From Embleya scabrispora DSM 41855 (GTDB taxonomy: Bacteria > Actinomycetota > Actinomycetes > Streptomycetales > Streptomycetaceae), in contig NZ_KB889698.1 of assembly GCF_000372745.1 (NCBI RefSeq), positions 1 through 58,809 on the forward strand: DNA of 58,809 nt. The letters run 5' to 3'. This document shows, piece after piece, positions 15,281 through 24,777 of the stretch. Numbering within the stretch: the stretch's first letter is position 1; every line of letters starts with the position of its first letter. The position numbers and the translations under genes are program-made. Under the pieces are notes generated by a model. The model was not told the origin of the DNA. It worked only from the letters and a program-made list of their open reading frames with translations, and searched no databases.

Positions 15281-16246
15281 CTACTGGCCCCCCAGTCCCG
15301 CGATCAACTCGTCCGCGGCCGTATACGGGTCCAGAGCCCCCGAAAGCACCCGCTCGGCAAGCGCGTCGAGCCGCAGGCCGCCCCGTAGATCGCCGATCCG
15401 CGCCCGCAGCGCGGTGACCGCGATCGCCTCGACCTCGTCGGCCACCCGGCGCCGGCGCCGGCGGGTCAGCTCACCGCCGGCCTCCATCCAGGCCCGGTGC
15501 TTCTCCAGCGCCTCGACCACCTCGTCCACCCCCTCGCCGCGCGAGGCCACCGTCTTGACGATCGGCGGACGCCAGTCCCCCGGCCCGCGTGCCTCGCCCA
15601 GCGAGAGCATGTGGCCGAGTTCGCGCGCGGTGGTCGCCGCGCCGTCCCGGTCCGCCTTGTTGACCACGTACAGATCGCCGATCTCCAGGATCCCGGCCTT
15701 GGCCGCCTGGATCCCGTCGCCCATCCCGGGCGCGAGCAGCACCACCGTGCTGTCCGCCATCGAGGCGATCTCCACCTCGGACTGACCCACCCCGACGGTC
15801 TCCACGATCACCACGTCGCAGCCCGCCGCGTCCAGCACGCGCAGCGCCTGCGGGGTGGACCAGGACAGCCCGCCCAGGTGCCCGCGCGAGGCCATCGAGC
15901 GGATGTACACCCCGGGGTCGGTGGCGTGGTCCTGCATCCGCACCCGGTCACCGAGCAGCGCACCGCCGGAGAACGGCGAGGACGGGTCCACCGCGAGCAC
16001 CCCCACCCGCCGGCCCAGCCGGCGATACGCGCTCACCAGCGCGGTGGTGGAGGTCGACTTGCCCACGCCGGGCGATCCGGTCAGCCCGATCACGTACGCG
16101 TTGCCCGCCAGCGGCGCGAGCGCGGCCATCACCTCGCGCAACTTCGGCGACGCGTCCTCGACCAGCGAGATCAACCGGGCGACCGCCCTCGGCCTGCCCT
16201 CCCGGGCCTGGGCCACCAACGTCGCGACATCCATCCCCGACCTCAT
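15281..16246 (-). CDS. meaB: Methylmalonyl-CoA mutase-associated GTPase
   Basis: 321 residues. G3E-type GTPase of the MeaB/ArgK family: Walker A GSPGVGKST (residues 57-65), DPSSPFSGGALLGDRVRM, the switch region ETVGVGQSE, and the base-recognition motif NKAD. MeaB chaperones B12-dependent acyl-CoA mutases: it gates cofactor loading and ejects damaged cobalamin. Possible partners in this window are ethylmalonyl-CoA mutase (52991-55114) and IcmA with its unseen small subunit. It follows the thiolase gene on the same strand but is separated by a large inverted repeat, so it probably has its own promoter. Confidence 0.93.
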   Translation of the reverse strand: MRSGMDVATLVAQAREGRPRAVARLISLVEDASPKLREVMAALAPLAGNAYVIGLTGSPGVGKSTSTTALVSAYRRLGRRVGVLAVDPSSPFSGGALLGDRVRMQDHATDPGVYIRSMASRGHLGGLSWSTPQALRVLDAAGCDVVIVETVGVGQSEVEIASMADSTVVLLAPGMGDGIQAAKAGILEIGDLYVVNKADRDGAATTARELGHMLSLGEARGPGDWRPPIVKTVASRGEGVDEVVEALEKHRAWMEAGGELTRRRRRRVADEVEAIAVTALRARIGDLRGGLRLDALAERVLSGALDPYTAADELIAGLGGQ

Positions 16247-16275
16247 GCGCCACCGCTTCCCTGCTCGGATATGCC

Positions 16276-16341
16276 GAAACGACCCCGGAGTCGGCGTGGC
16301 GCTCCACCGGGGTGTGCGCCACGCGACTCCGAGATCGTTTC
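16276..16341. terminator. Large imperfect inverted repeat between thiolase and meaB
   Basis: GAAACGA..CGGAGTCG.CGTGGCGC (16276-16301) pairs with GCGCCACG-CGACTCCG...TCGTTTC (16316-16341) with small bulges. It lies between the thiolase stop and the meaB start, so it could end thiolase transcription or fold in the meaB leader. There is no T-run. Confidence 0.55.
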
Positions 16342-16429
16342 AGGTGGGTGTATCACCGGGAACCGCCCGGTCGGCGCCGGCCGCCGGACGAGTGCCCGAA
16401 CCCGGGCCCGAACCGGCGACCGGACCGGT

Positions 16430-17617
16430 TCAGCTGCCCGGGACCGTGATGATCAGCGCGTCGCCCTGGCCACCGCCGCCGCACAGCGCCGCCGCGCCGG
16501 TACCGCCGCCGCGCCGCTTGAGTTCGAGCGCCAGGTGCAGCACCACACGGGCGCCGGACATCCCGATCGGGTGACCCAGCGCGATCGCGCCGCCGTTGAC
16601 GTTGACCTTGTCGGTGCTCACGCCCAGGTCGCGCATCGACTGCACGGCCACCGCCGCGAACGCCTCGTTGATCTCGATCAGGTCCAGGTCCTCGACGTTC
16701 AACCCCTGCTTGCCCAGCGCGTGCTTGATCGCGTTCGAGGGCTGCGACTGGAGCGAGTTGTCCGGGCCCGCGACGTTGCCGTGCGCGCCGATCTCGGCCA
16801 GCCACTCCAGGCCCAGTTCCTCGGCCTTGGCCTTGCTCATCACCACGACGGCGGCGGCGCCGTCGGAGATCTGCGAGGCCGAGCCGGCGGTGATCGTGCC
16901 GTCCTTGGTGAAGGCCGGCCGCAGCTTGCCCAGCGACTCGGCGGTGGTGTCCGCACGGACCCCCTCGTCGGTGGCGAACACGATCGGCTCGCCGCGCCGC
17001 TGCGGGATCTGCACCGGCACGATCTCGGCGTCGAAGACGCCGTTCTTCGCCGCGGCGGCGGCCCGCTGGTGCGACCGCGCGGCGACCTCGTCCTGCTCCG
17101 CGCGGGAGATGTTCAGCTTGCCGTTGTGGTGCTCGGTCGACTCGCCCATCGGGATGTTCTCGAACGCGTCGGTCAGCCCGTCGTAGGCCATCGCGTCGAG
17201 CATCTCGACCGCGCCGTATTTGAAGCCCTCGCGCGACTTCGGCAGCAGGTGCGGGGCGTTGGTCATGGACTCCATGCCGCCCGCGACCACGATGTCGAAC
17301 TCGCCCGCGCGAATCAGCTGGTCGGCCAGCGCGATCGCGTCCAGGCCGGAGAGACAGACCTTGTTGACGGTCAGGGAAGGCACGTTCATCGGGATGCCGG
17401 CCTTGACCGACGCCTGGCGGGCGGGCATCTGCCCGGCGCCGGCCTGGAGCACCTGGCCCATGATCACGTACTGGACCTGGTCCCCGGTGATGCCCGCGCG
17501 CTCGAGTGCGGACTTGATCGCGATGGCGCCGAGGTCGGTGCCGGAGAAGCCCTTGAGGGATCCGAGCAGACGACCCATGGGCGTGCGGGCCCCGGCGACG
17601 ATGACAGAACCGGCCAT
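16430..17617 (-). CDS. Acetyl-CoA C-acetyltransferase (acetoacetyl-CoA thiolase)
   Basis: 395 residues from the ATG at 17617, with TGGAGG upstream. Thiolase motifs are all present: the nucleophile region [14 protein letters not shown], the histidine motif [10 protein letters not shown], and the C-terminal [12 protein letters not shown]. The enzyme condenses two acetyl-CoA to acetoacetyl-CoA, the first step of the ethylmalonyl-CoA route and of PHB-type metabolism, or cleaves it. It is divergent from mce, with a 258-bp shared spacer containing an operator-like repeat. Full length for the family (about 393). Confidence 0.92.
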   Translation of the reverse strand: MAGSVIVAGARTPMGRLLGSLKGFSGTDLGAIAIKSALERAGITGDQVQYVIMGQVLQAGAGQMPARQASVKAGIPMNVPSLTVNKVCLSGLDAIALADQLIRAGEFDIVVAGGMESMTNAPHLLPKSREGFKYGAVEMLDAMAYDGLTDAFENIPMGESTEHHNGKLNISRAEQDEVAARSHQRAAAAAKNGVFDAEIVPVQIPQRRGEPIVFATDEGVRADTTAESLGKLRPAFTKDGTITAGSASQISDGAAAVVVMSKAKAEELGLEWLAEIGAHGNVAGPDNSLQSQPSNAIKHALGKQGLNVEDLDLIEINEAFAAVAVQSMRDLGVSTDKVNVNGGAIALGHPIGMSGARVVLHLALELKRRGGGTGAAALCGGGGQGDALIITVPGS

Positions 17618-17830
17618 GAGGGTGGCCTCCACAACTTTATGGTCGGGGTGCCATCGCCGGGCGGCCCGGACGACGTGCGGCATCCCCGCGACGGACGTGA
17701 GGTTGTTCCGGAACCTACCCGGAAGGGCCGCGACCGTGGCAGGGGGCTCCGATGTGACGGAACCCACCATCTCGGGCCACCCACACCGAGTGTGCTCTCG
17801 CCCATAGTCTCGTTGGGACGGGCCGGGTAT

Positions 17831-17844
17831 CTACCAGCAGGTAA
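17831..17844. promoter_or_regulatory. Operator-like repeat CTACCAGCAGGTAA between thiolase and mce
   Basis: Ends 31 bp before the mce start and lies in the divergent promoter region. It differs at only two positions from the site upstream of ccr (18485-18498). Confidence 0.65.
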
Positions 17845-17875
17845 CCCGGGTACTTCCCATAGCCCCTTGGAGGCC

Positions 17876-18319
17876 ATGGTGCTCACGCGTATCGACCACA
17901 TCGGCATCGCCTGCCGCGACCTCGACGCGACAGTGGCGTTCTACACAACGACCTACGGTTTCGAGGTGTTCCACACCGAGGTCAACGAGGAGCAGGGCGT
18001 CCGCGAGGCGATGCTCAAGATCAACGAGACCTCGGACGGCGGCGCCTCCTACCTCCAGTTGCTGGAGCCCATCCGGGAGGACTCCACCGTCGCGAAGTGG
18101 CTCGCCAAGAACGGCGAGGGCGTGCACCACATCGCCTTCGGCACCGCCGACGTCGACGCGGATTCGGCCGCGATCAAGGACAAGGGCGTCCGGGTGCTGT
18201 ACGACGAGCCGCGTCGTGGTTCCATGGGCTCGCGCATCACTTTCCTGCACCCCAAGGACTGTCACGGTGTGCTCACCGAGCTGGTGACCTCGGCCGCGGA
18301 CCCCGACGCGGAGCACTGA
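17876..18319 (+). CDS. mce: Methylmalonyl-CoA/ethylmalonyl-CoA epimerase
   Basis: 147 residues; the ATG at 17876 is preceded by TTGGAGGCC. Vicinal-oxygen-chelate fold with the expected metal ligands: H8 (RIDHIGIA), H84/H85 (GVHHIAF) and E135 (VLTELV). It interconverts the 2R and 2S forms of methylmalonyl-CoA and, in the ethylmalonyl-CoA pathway, of ethylmalonyl-CoA between Ccr and the mutase. It is followed by ccr in the same direction, with the thiolase gene divergent upstream. An operator-like repeat lies 31 bp before the start. Length is normal for the family. Confidence 0.95.
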   Translation: MVLTRIDHIGIACRDLDATVAFYTTTYGFEVFHTEVNEEQGVREAMLKINETSDGGASYLQLLEPIREDSTVAKWLAKNGEGVHHIAFGTADVDADSAAIKDKGVRVLYDEPRRGSMGSRITFLHPKDCHGVLTELVTSAADPDAEH

Positions 18320-18407
18320 GCCGAGCGCTCGAATGGCGCCGGCACCCGGCGTTTCGGCACCTGCCCGCGACACCTCGCGCGGCGCCGGCTCCCGACCACA
18401 CCTCGCG

Positions 18408-18466
18408 AACCCGACAACCCGTCAAGTGCGCAGCGCAGTTCCTGCGACTCCGCCTCTTGTCGGGTT
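18408..18466 (+). terminator. Long-loop hairpin between mce and ccr
   Basis: Arms AACCCGACAA (18408-18417) and TTGTCGGGTT (18457-18466) are perfect complements around a 39-nt loop. It could end mce transcription or form a leader structure before ccr; no clear T-run follows. Confidence 0.5.
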
Positions 18467-18484
18467 TGTGCCGACCGCCTAGCG

Positions 18485-18498
18485 TTACCAGCGGGTAA
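18485..18498. promoter_or_regulatory. Operator-like repeat TTACCAGCGGGTAA upstream of ccr
   Basis: Inverted repeat TTACC-4-GGTAA, 67 bp upstream of the ccr start. It is the most symmetric member of the 14-bp motif family in this window. Confidence 0.7.
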
Positions 18499-18565
18499 GT
18501 TCAGCGAAGTTCAACAAACCCTCATGTTGTCTCATGCTTCAACCGCCGACCCATGGAGGCCGACG

Positions 18566-19903
18566 ATGAAGGAGATCCTCGACGCCATCCTCGCGGGGGA
18601 CACCCCCAAGGAGGCGTACGCAGCGCTCCCGCTTCCCGACTCGTACCGCGCCGTCACCGTCCACAAGGACGAGGAGACGATGTTCGAGGGCGTGGAATCG
18701 CGGGACAAGGATCCGCGTCAGTCGCTGCACGTCGAAGACGTGCCGCTGCCCGAACTCGGCCCCGGCGAAGCCCTCGTCGCCGTGATGGCCAGTGCGATCA
18801 ACTACAACACCGTGTGGACCTCGCTCTTCGAGCCGGTCTCCACGTTCCGTTTCCTGGAGAAGTACGGCCGCAACTCGGAGCTGACCAAGCGGCACGACCT
18901 GCCCTACCACGTGGTCGGCTCCGACCTCGCGGGCGTCGTCCTGCGCACCGGCGCGGGCGTCAACGCCTGGAAGCCCGGCGACGAGGTGGTCGCCCACTGC
19001 CTGTCGGTCGAGCTGGAGAGCGCGGACGGGCACGCGGACACGATGCTCGACCCCGAGCAGCGCATCTGGGGCTTCGAGACCAACTTCGGCGGTCTCGCGC
19101 ACATTGCCCTGGTCAAGAGCAACCAGCTCATGCCCAAGCCGGCGCACCTGTCGTGGGAAGAGGCCGCCTCGCCGGGCCTGGTCAACTCGACGGCGTACCG
19201 CCAGCTCGTCTCGCGCAACGGCGCCGGCATGAAGCAGGGCGACAACGTGCTGATCTGGGGCGCCTCCGGCGGCCTGGGCTCGTACGCGACGCAGTTCGCC
19301 CTCGCCGGCGGCGCGACGCCGATCTGCGTGGTGTCCTCCGAGGACAAGGCGCAGCTGTGCCGGGACATGGGCGCCGAGTTGGTGATCGACCGCCGGGCCG
19401 AGGACTTCCGCTTCTGGAAGGACGAGCACACCCAGGACCCGCGCGAGTGGAACCGGTTCGGCAAGCGCATCCGCGAACTCACCGGCGGTGAGGACGTCGA
19501 CATCGTTTTCGAACACCCCGGTCGCGAGACGTTCGGCGCGTCCGTGTACGTCACCCGCAAGGGCGGCACCATCGTGACCTGCGCGTCGACCTCGGGTTAC
19601 ATGCACGAGTACGACAACCGATACCTGTGGATGAGCCTGAAGCGCATCGTCGGCTCGCACTTCGCCAACTATCGGGAGGCGTGGGAGGCGAACCGTCTGG
19701 TGGCGAAGGGTAAGATTCACCCGACGTTGTCGCGCACCTACGCTCTGGAAGAGACCGGCCAGGCGGCCCGGGACGTCCACCGGAACCTGCACCAGGGCAA
19801 GGTGGGCGTACTGTGTCTCGCACCGGAGGAGGGCCTGGGGGTTCGGGACGCCGAGATGCGAGCGCGGCATATCGACGCCATCAACCGCTTTCGTAACGTC
19901 TGA
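18566..19903 (+). CDS. ccr: Crotonyl-CoA carboxylase/reductase
   Basis: 445 residues; the ATG at 18566 is preceded by TGGAGGC. A medium-chain reductase with the hallmark Ccr sequence: INYNTVWTSLFEPVSTF, the GSDLAGVV motif, and the NADPH-binding stretch WGASGGLGSYATQFA near residue 230; the length (about 447) is right for the family. The enzyme reductively carboxylates crotonyl-CoA to ethylmalonyl-CoA with NADPH and CO2, the committed step of the ethylmalonyl-CoA pathway, and supplies ethylmalonyl-CoA extender units for polyketides. It follows mce and has its own operator-like site, so it is probably induced by the same signal. Confidence 0.96.
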   Translation: MKEILDAILAGDTPKEAYAALPLPDSYRAVTVHKDEETMFEGVESRDKDPRQSLHVEDVPLPELGPGEALVAVMASAINYNTVWTSLFEPVSTFRFLEKYGRNSELTKRHDLPYHVVGSDLAGVVLRTGAGVNAWKPGDEVVAHCLSVELESADGHADTMLDPEQRIWGFETNFGGLAHIALVKSNQLMPKPAHLSWEEAASPGLVNSTAYRQLVSRNGAGMKQGDNVLIWGASGGLGSYATQFALAGGATPICVVSSEDKAQLCRDMGAELVIDRRAEDFRFWKDEHTQDPREWNRFGKRIRELTGGEDVDIVFEHPGRETFGASVYVTRKGGTIVTCASTSGYMHEYDNRYLWMSLKRIVGSHFANYREAWEANRLVAKGKIHPTLSRTYALEETGQAARDVHRNLHQGKVGVLCLAPEEGLGVRDAEMRARHIDAINRFRNV

Positions 19904-19960
19904 CGGCGGTCCCTGGATCTGAGACCATTCTCCCTGGTAGTCAATGCGGTACGGGCGGTT

Positions 19961-19976
19961 CCGGATGTACATCCGG
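19961..19976. promoter_or_regulatory. Perfect 16-bp palindrome upstream of scy
   Basis: CCGGATGTACATCCGG is fully self-complementary and lies 67-82 bp before the scy start. It could be a repressor site for scy or, as a hairpin, a weak terminator for ccr. Confidence 0.55.
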
Positions 19977-20042
19977 GGTCGCATCGTCACCAACCGGTCG
20001 GAAACGGCCGATTTGCAGTACTGAAACGTACGCGGCCAGGGG

Positions 20043-23000
20043 ATGGAGTGGGACCCCACAGTGCGGGGCTACGACCGCTACCAAGTTGACGAGCACCTCG
20101 AACTGCTCGACGACGAGATCAAGCGGCTGAAGAAGGAGCGCGACGACACCGTCGCACACGCGGAGGACCTCGGCTATCAGGTCGAGGTTCTCCGCGCGAA
20201 GCTGCATGACCTTCGCCGCCAACTCGCCACGCCCCGATTCGACAGCATCGGCGGCCAGGCCGAGCAGATGCTGCGCAACGCCCAGTTGCAGGCCGATCAG
20301 GTCCGCGCGGACGCCGAGCGCGAACTCCAGGAGTCGCGCGCGACCACGCAGCGCCTGCTCCAGGAGGCCGCCGCGCGCTCCGCCCGGCTCGAGGCCGACT
20401 GGCAGGCCGAGGTGATGGAGCGCCGCCGGCGCCTGGACGAGGAACTGGCCCAGGCCCGCCAGGCCACCGAGACTCGGGTCAACGAGAACGTCGCGTGGGC
20501 CGAGCAGTTGCGCGCCCAGGCCGAGGAGCGTTCGCGCCAGCTTCTGGACAACGCCCGCGCCGAGGCCGAGCGGATCGCCGCCGCCGCGCGCGAGCAGGCC
20601 GTGGGCACCAGCGAGAGCACCCGCGCCGAGGTCGAGTCGCTGCTCTCGCGGGCCCAGAGCGACGCGGACCGGGTGGTCGCCGAGGCCAAGGCCCGGGCGA
20701 GCGTGGCCGTGGACCAGTCCGAGCAATTGCGCACCGAGACCCGCACCCGTGCGGAGAGCCTGGTGGGCGACGCCCGGGTCGAGGCCGCACGGATCATCGG
20801 CGAGGCGCGATCCGAGGCCGAGCGGGTCACCGGCGAGGCCGGCGCCCGCGCGCAGGGCGCCTCGGAGAACACCGCAAAGCTCCTCGAATCCGCCCAATTG
20901 GAGATCGAGCGGCTGCGCGCCGAGGCGGCCGGCGAGGCGGACCGCCGTCAGGCCGAGGCCCAGCGCCTGCTCCAGGCCGCCGAGGTCGAGGCGAACGAAA
21001 AGCTCGGCAAGGCCGCCGGCGACGCCGAGGCGTATCAGGCCAAGTCCCGCGCGGAAGCGGACAAGGTCACCGCCGAGGCCCGCGCCGCCGCCGAGCGGTT
21101 GCGCGCCGAGGCGCTCGCCGAGGCCGACCGGTTGCGCGACGAGGCCCGCGCCGAGGCCGAGGCGCTGCGTACCGACACCCGCGCCGAGTTGGACACCGCC
21201 CGCGAGGAAACCCTGGCTCGGGTCGACGAGTTGGAGGCCGGGGCGCGCGCGGAGATCGAGCGTCGCCGGCAGGAGGTGGACCGACTGCGGGCCGAGGCGC
21301 AACAGTTGCTCACCAACGCCGAGGCCGGCGCCGCCGAGCGCCTGGAGACCGCCGCACGGGCAGCGGACGACCTGATGGCCAAGTCCCGGTCCGAGGCGGA
21401 GCGGCTGCAGAGCGAAGCCCGTACCGAGGCGGACGAGTTGCGCGCCCGGGCACAGGCCGACGCCGAGGCGGTCGAAACGCGCACCCGCGAGTCGAGCGAT
21501 CGACTGGCGAACGAGGCCCGCGAGTACGCGGAACAGGTGCGTGCCAAGGCCGCGGAGAGCGCCGAGGAACTGCTGGAGACGGCCCGTGCCGAGACCGGCA
21601 AGCTGCGCGAGAAGGCGGTCGCCGACACGCACCGTCTGCGCGAGCTGACGCAGCGCCAACAGGCGGAGGCCGTCGAGGAGTTGCAGCGCGCCCGGGACGA
21701 GGCGCAGAACCTGCGCGAGGCGGCCGCGACGGCCGCCGAGCAACTGCGCGAGGAGTCGGCCGCGCAGGCCGCGGAGCGGGTCGAGGCGGCGCGCGCCGAG
21801 GCGGAGCGGGTACGCACCGAGGCGGCCGAGAACGCCGGCCGCTCGCACGCCGAGGCCGAGGAGTTGGTGGCCAAGGCCCGGACCGAGGCGCACAAGGCCG
21901 CGACCGACGCGTCCCGTGCGGCCGAGGAATTGATGCGCTCCGCCGAGCAGGCCGCGATCGAACTGCGCGACCAGGCCGTGACGCAGGCCGAGACGGTGCG
22001 CACGGAGGCCGAGCGGCAGGCGGCCGAGCTGCGGGCCCGCACCGAGGAACTGCGCTCGCGCGCCGAGCAGTCCGCCACCGAGGCGGAGGCCGCGTTGGAT
22101 CAGGCCCGGGCGGATGCCCAGGCCACCGTTGAGCAGGCGCGCGCCGAGGCCGGCGCGCGCACCCAGTCGGCCGCGGTCAAGGCGGACGAGCTGATCGGCA
22201 AGGCCCGCGAGGAGGCCGAGAAGGTCCTCACCGACTCCCGTGAGGAGGCGGACGGGATGCGCTCGGCCGCCCGCCGGGACGCCGCCTCGATGCGCGAGGA
22301 GGCGGAGACCGAGGCGCGCACGCTGCGCGAGGAGACCGAGAGCACCGCACGTTCGGTGCGCGAGGCCGCCGAGAGCGCGGCGCTGACGCTGCGCGAGGAG
22401 AGCACCGAGCAGGCCCGCACACTGCTGGCCGGCGCGGATGCCGACGCCACCCGGATGCGGACCGAGGCCGAGACCGCCGCGCAGGCGCTGCGCGAGAAGA
22501 CCACCGAGACGGCCCGTTCGGTGCTGGAGCAGGCCGACGCGGAGGCCGAGCGCATGCGCACGGAGGCCGAGACGGCCGCCCGCACGCTGCGCGAGGAGAC
22601 CACCGGGACCGCGCGTTCGGTGCTGGAGCAGGCGCACGCCGAGGCCGAGCGCATGCGCACCGAGGCGGAGGGGGCCGCCCACACGCTGCGTACCGAGACC
22701 GCCGCGACCGTGCGCGCCGCACTGGACAAGGCCGAGAAGGACGCCGCGCGGGTGCGTGCGGAGGGCGAGGAGACCGCGCTCGGCATCCTGGAACAGGCCG
22801 ACGGAGAGGCCCGCACCCTGCGCCAGGAGGCGACCGCGGCGCTGGCCGCGGCCAAGGCCGACGCGGATGCGGCGCGGGCGCAGGGCGAGACCGACGCGGA
22901 CCGGGCCAGGTCCGAGGCGCAGTCCGCCGCCCGGGCGCTCCTGGAGCGGGCCGAGCGCGACGCCGAGCAGGTGCGCACCGACGCCGAGACCGCGGCCCGC

Positions 23001-24668
23001 ACGCTGCGGCAGGAGGCCGCCGCCGCGCTGGAGGCCGCGCGCACCGAGGCCGAACGGCTGCACACCGAGGCGAGCGCGACACGCGCCGCGGCCGACCGCG
23101 AGGCGACCACGCTGCGCGAGGAGGCCGCCGCCGCACTCGCGGAGGCGACGGCGGAGGCCGAGCGGCTGCGCGGCGAGGCCGAGACGGCCGCGCTGACCCA
23201 GCTGGAGCAGGCCGACACCGACTCGGCGCGGATGCGCGAGGAGGCGGAGGCCGAGGCGACCCGGCTGCGGGTCCAGGGCTCCCAGGCGCTGGAGGAGGCC
23301 CGCGACGAGGCCGCCGAGCTGCGCGACCGCACCAAGGCACGGGCTCGCGAGCTGCTGGAGAAGGCCGAGGCGCGCGGCACGGACCTGCTCGAGAGTGCGA
23401 CCACCCAGGCCCGGTTGGCCAAGGAGGACGCGGCTCGCGCGGTGGCCGAGGCACAGGCCGAGGCGGAGGCGGTACGTGCCGCGGTGGTGGGCATCGAGGA
23501 CGCCGCCCGCGAGGAGTCGGACCGGCTCACCACGCTCGCCGAACGCGACCTGGCCAAGGCCCGCGACGACGCCGAGACCACGCTGGTCCGGGCCCGCGCG
23601 GAGGCGGACGCCACGGTCACCGCGGCGCGCAAGCACGCCGAGCGGATGAAGTCCGATTCCGAGCGGGAGGCCGAGAAGACCCGAACGGCCGGACGGGAAG
23701 CGGCGAACAAGGAGCTGCGCGAGGCCGAGGAGGCCGCGACCGAACTGCGCGACCAGGCCCGCGCGGAGCTGGAGCGGGCCGCCAACGAGGCCGAGGATCT
23801 GCTGATTCGGGCGAAGGGTCGGGCCACCGAGATCGTCGGCACGGCCGAGCGCAAGGCCGAACAGCGCGTCAACGAGGCGAACGAGGCGGCGAATCGACTG
23901 GTCGCCGAGGCCGAGGCGGAGGACGAACGGCTGCGCGCCGAGGCGACGGCGGTGATAGAGAAGGCGCGCAAGGACTCGGACGCGATGATCAGCGAGACGC
24001 GCCGGGACACCACCGCCACCCGCGAACGCTCCGACAAGGAAGCCGAACAGGCCGTCGAACGCGCCCGCCGGCAGGCCGCGGAGGGCCTGAAGCAGGCCGG
24101 CAAGCGAGTCGACGACCTCGTCGCCGCCGCCGAGGAACAGGTGAGCGAGGCCCGCGTGGACGCCGAGAAGATGAAGGTGGCCGCGGCGGAGGAAGCCGAG
24201 CGAATTCGTGACAAGGCCGGTTCCGAGGCGGATAGGGTACGGATTGCCGCGGTGAAGAAGGCCGAGGCGTTGCTCTCGGAAGCGGAACAGCGCCTCGCCG
24301 ACGCCCAGAAGGGCGCGGACGACCTGCGGGCGAAGGTGGCCGAACAGGTGGCCGCCGCCCAGCGGGAGGCGCAGGCGGTCCGTCGCAAGACCGCTGCGGA
24401 CGCCGAGAAGGTTCTCGACGAGGCGCGGAAGGAGGCGGAGCGACTGCGCACCGAGGCCCGCAAGGACGCGGACCGTCACCGTGCCGACGGACAGCGCAAA
24501 CTCGACGAGTTGAACCGCAGACGCAAGGACATCACCGCCGAGATGTCGCGCGTGCAGGGCGTGTTGGACGCGCTCGCCGCACCCGCGGGTCTGTCCTCCG
24601 GCAAGGGCAACTCCTCGTCGGGCAAGGGTCCCGCGGCGAAGGGTGCCGGTTCGTCGTCATCCGATTGA
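20043..24668 (+). CDS. scy: Scy: very long coiled-coil polarity (polarisome) protein
   Basis: 1541 residues from the ATG at 20043; a stop lies in frame 19 bp upstream, so no longer start is possible. The N-terminus (VRGYDRYQVDEHLELLDDEIKRLKKERD) is a DivIVA-like module. Almost all the rest is one uninterrupted Ala/Glu/Arg-rich coiled coil built from irregular repeats such as LREETEA..AxxxLxxAxxEAERMRTEAE. The tail is Lys/Ser-rich (GKGPAAKGAGSSSSD). In Streptomyces, Scy (about 1.3 kDa x 10^2) organises tip growth with DivIVA and FilP; this copy is about 200 residues longer, which fits repeat expansion. filP follows at once. Identification rests on architecture and on its place between mce/ccr and filP. 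Confidence 0.93.
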   Translation: MEWDPTVRGYDRYQVDEHLELLDDEIKRLKKERDDTVAHAEDLGYQVEVLRAKLHDLRRQLATPRFDSIGGQAEQMLRNAQLQADQVRADAERELQESRATTQRLLQEAAARSARLEADWQAEVMERRRRLDEELAQARQATETRVNENVAWAEQLRAQAEERSRQLLDNARAEAERIAAAAREQAVGTSESTRAEVESLLSRAQSDADRVVAEAKARASVAVDQSEQLRTETRTRAESLVGDARVEAARIIGEARSEAERVTGEAGARAQGASENTAKLLESAQLEIERLRAEAAGEADRRQAEAQRLLQAAEVEANEKLGKAAGDAEAYQAKSRAEADKVTAEARAAAERLRAEALAEADRLRDEARAEAEALRTDTRAELDTAREETLARVDELEAGARAEIERRRQEVDRLRAEAQQLLTNAEAGAAERLETAARAADDLMAKSRSEAERLQSEARTEADELRARAQADAEAVETRTRESSDRLANEAREYAEQVRAKAAESAEELLETARAETGKLREKAVADTHRLRELTQRQQAEAVEELQRARDEAQNLREAAATAAEQLREESAAQAAERVEAARAEAERVRTEAAENAGRSHAEAEELVAKARTEAHKAATDASRAAEELMRSAEQAAIELRDQAVTQAETVRTEAERQAAELRARTEELRSRAEQSATEAEAALDQARADAQATVEQARAEAGARTQSAAVKADELIGKAREEAEKVLTDSREEADGMRSAARRDAASMREEAETEARTLREETESTARSVREAAESAALTLREESTEQARTLLAGADADATRMRTEAETAAQALREKTTETARSVLEQADAEAERMRTEAETAARTLREETTGTARSVLEQAHAEAERMRTEAEGAAHTLRTETAATVRAALDKAEKDAARVRAEGEETALGILEQADGEARTLRQEATAALAAAKADADAARAQGETDADRARSEAQSAARALLERAERDAEQVRTDAETAARTLRQEAAAALEAARTEAERLHTEASATRAAADREATTLREEAAAALAEATAEAERLRGEAETAALTQLEQADTDSARMREEAEAEATRLRVQGSQALEEARDEAAELRDRTKARARELLEKAEARGTDLLESATTQARLAKEDAARAVAEAQAEAEAVRAAVVGIEDAAREESDRLTTLAERDLAKARDDAETTLVRARAEADATVTAARKHAERMKSDSEREAEKTRTAGREAANKELREAEEAATELRDQARAELERAANEAEDLLIRAKGRATEIVGTAERKAEQRVNEANEAANRLVAEAEAEDERLRAEATAVIEKARKDSDAMISETRRDTTATRERSDKEAEQAVERARRQAAEGLKQAGKRVDDLVAAAEEQVSEARVDAEKMKVAAAEEAERIRDKAGSEADRVRIAAVKKAEALLSEAEQRLADAQKGADDLRAKVAEQVAAAQREAQAVRRKTAADAEKVLDEARKEAERLRTEARKDADRHRADGQRKLDELNRRRKDITAEMSRVQGVLDALAAPAGLSSGKGNSSSGKGPAAKGAGSSSSD

Positions 24669-24777
24669 GCGATGCCGGCCGGTTCTCATCCCCCGGTCAG
24701 GTCGATGCTCCGCCCGATTCGTGCCAGGATTCCACCCGTCACCTCATTCACCGCACCCGTCATACGACAGGAACCCC

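Noticed and set aside
15497-17875. Long plus-strand frame that runs into mce
   Set aside because: It is antisense to meaB and thiolase, both with complete motifs. The true mce start is the ATG at 17876 with a good ribosome site.
19941-24479. 1512-codon open frame on the minus strand
   Set aside because: It is the exact antisense of scy. In very GC-rich genes of Ala/Glu/Arg composition, the opposite frame lacks stops; its translation is Leu/Gly/Arg-rich low complexity with no domain or ribosome site.
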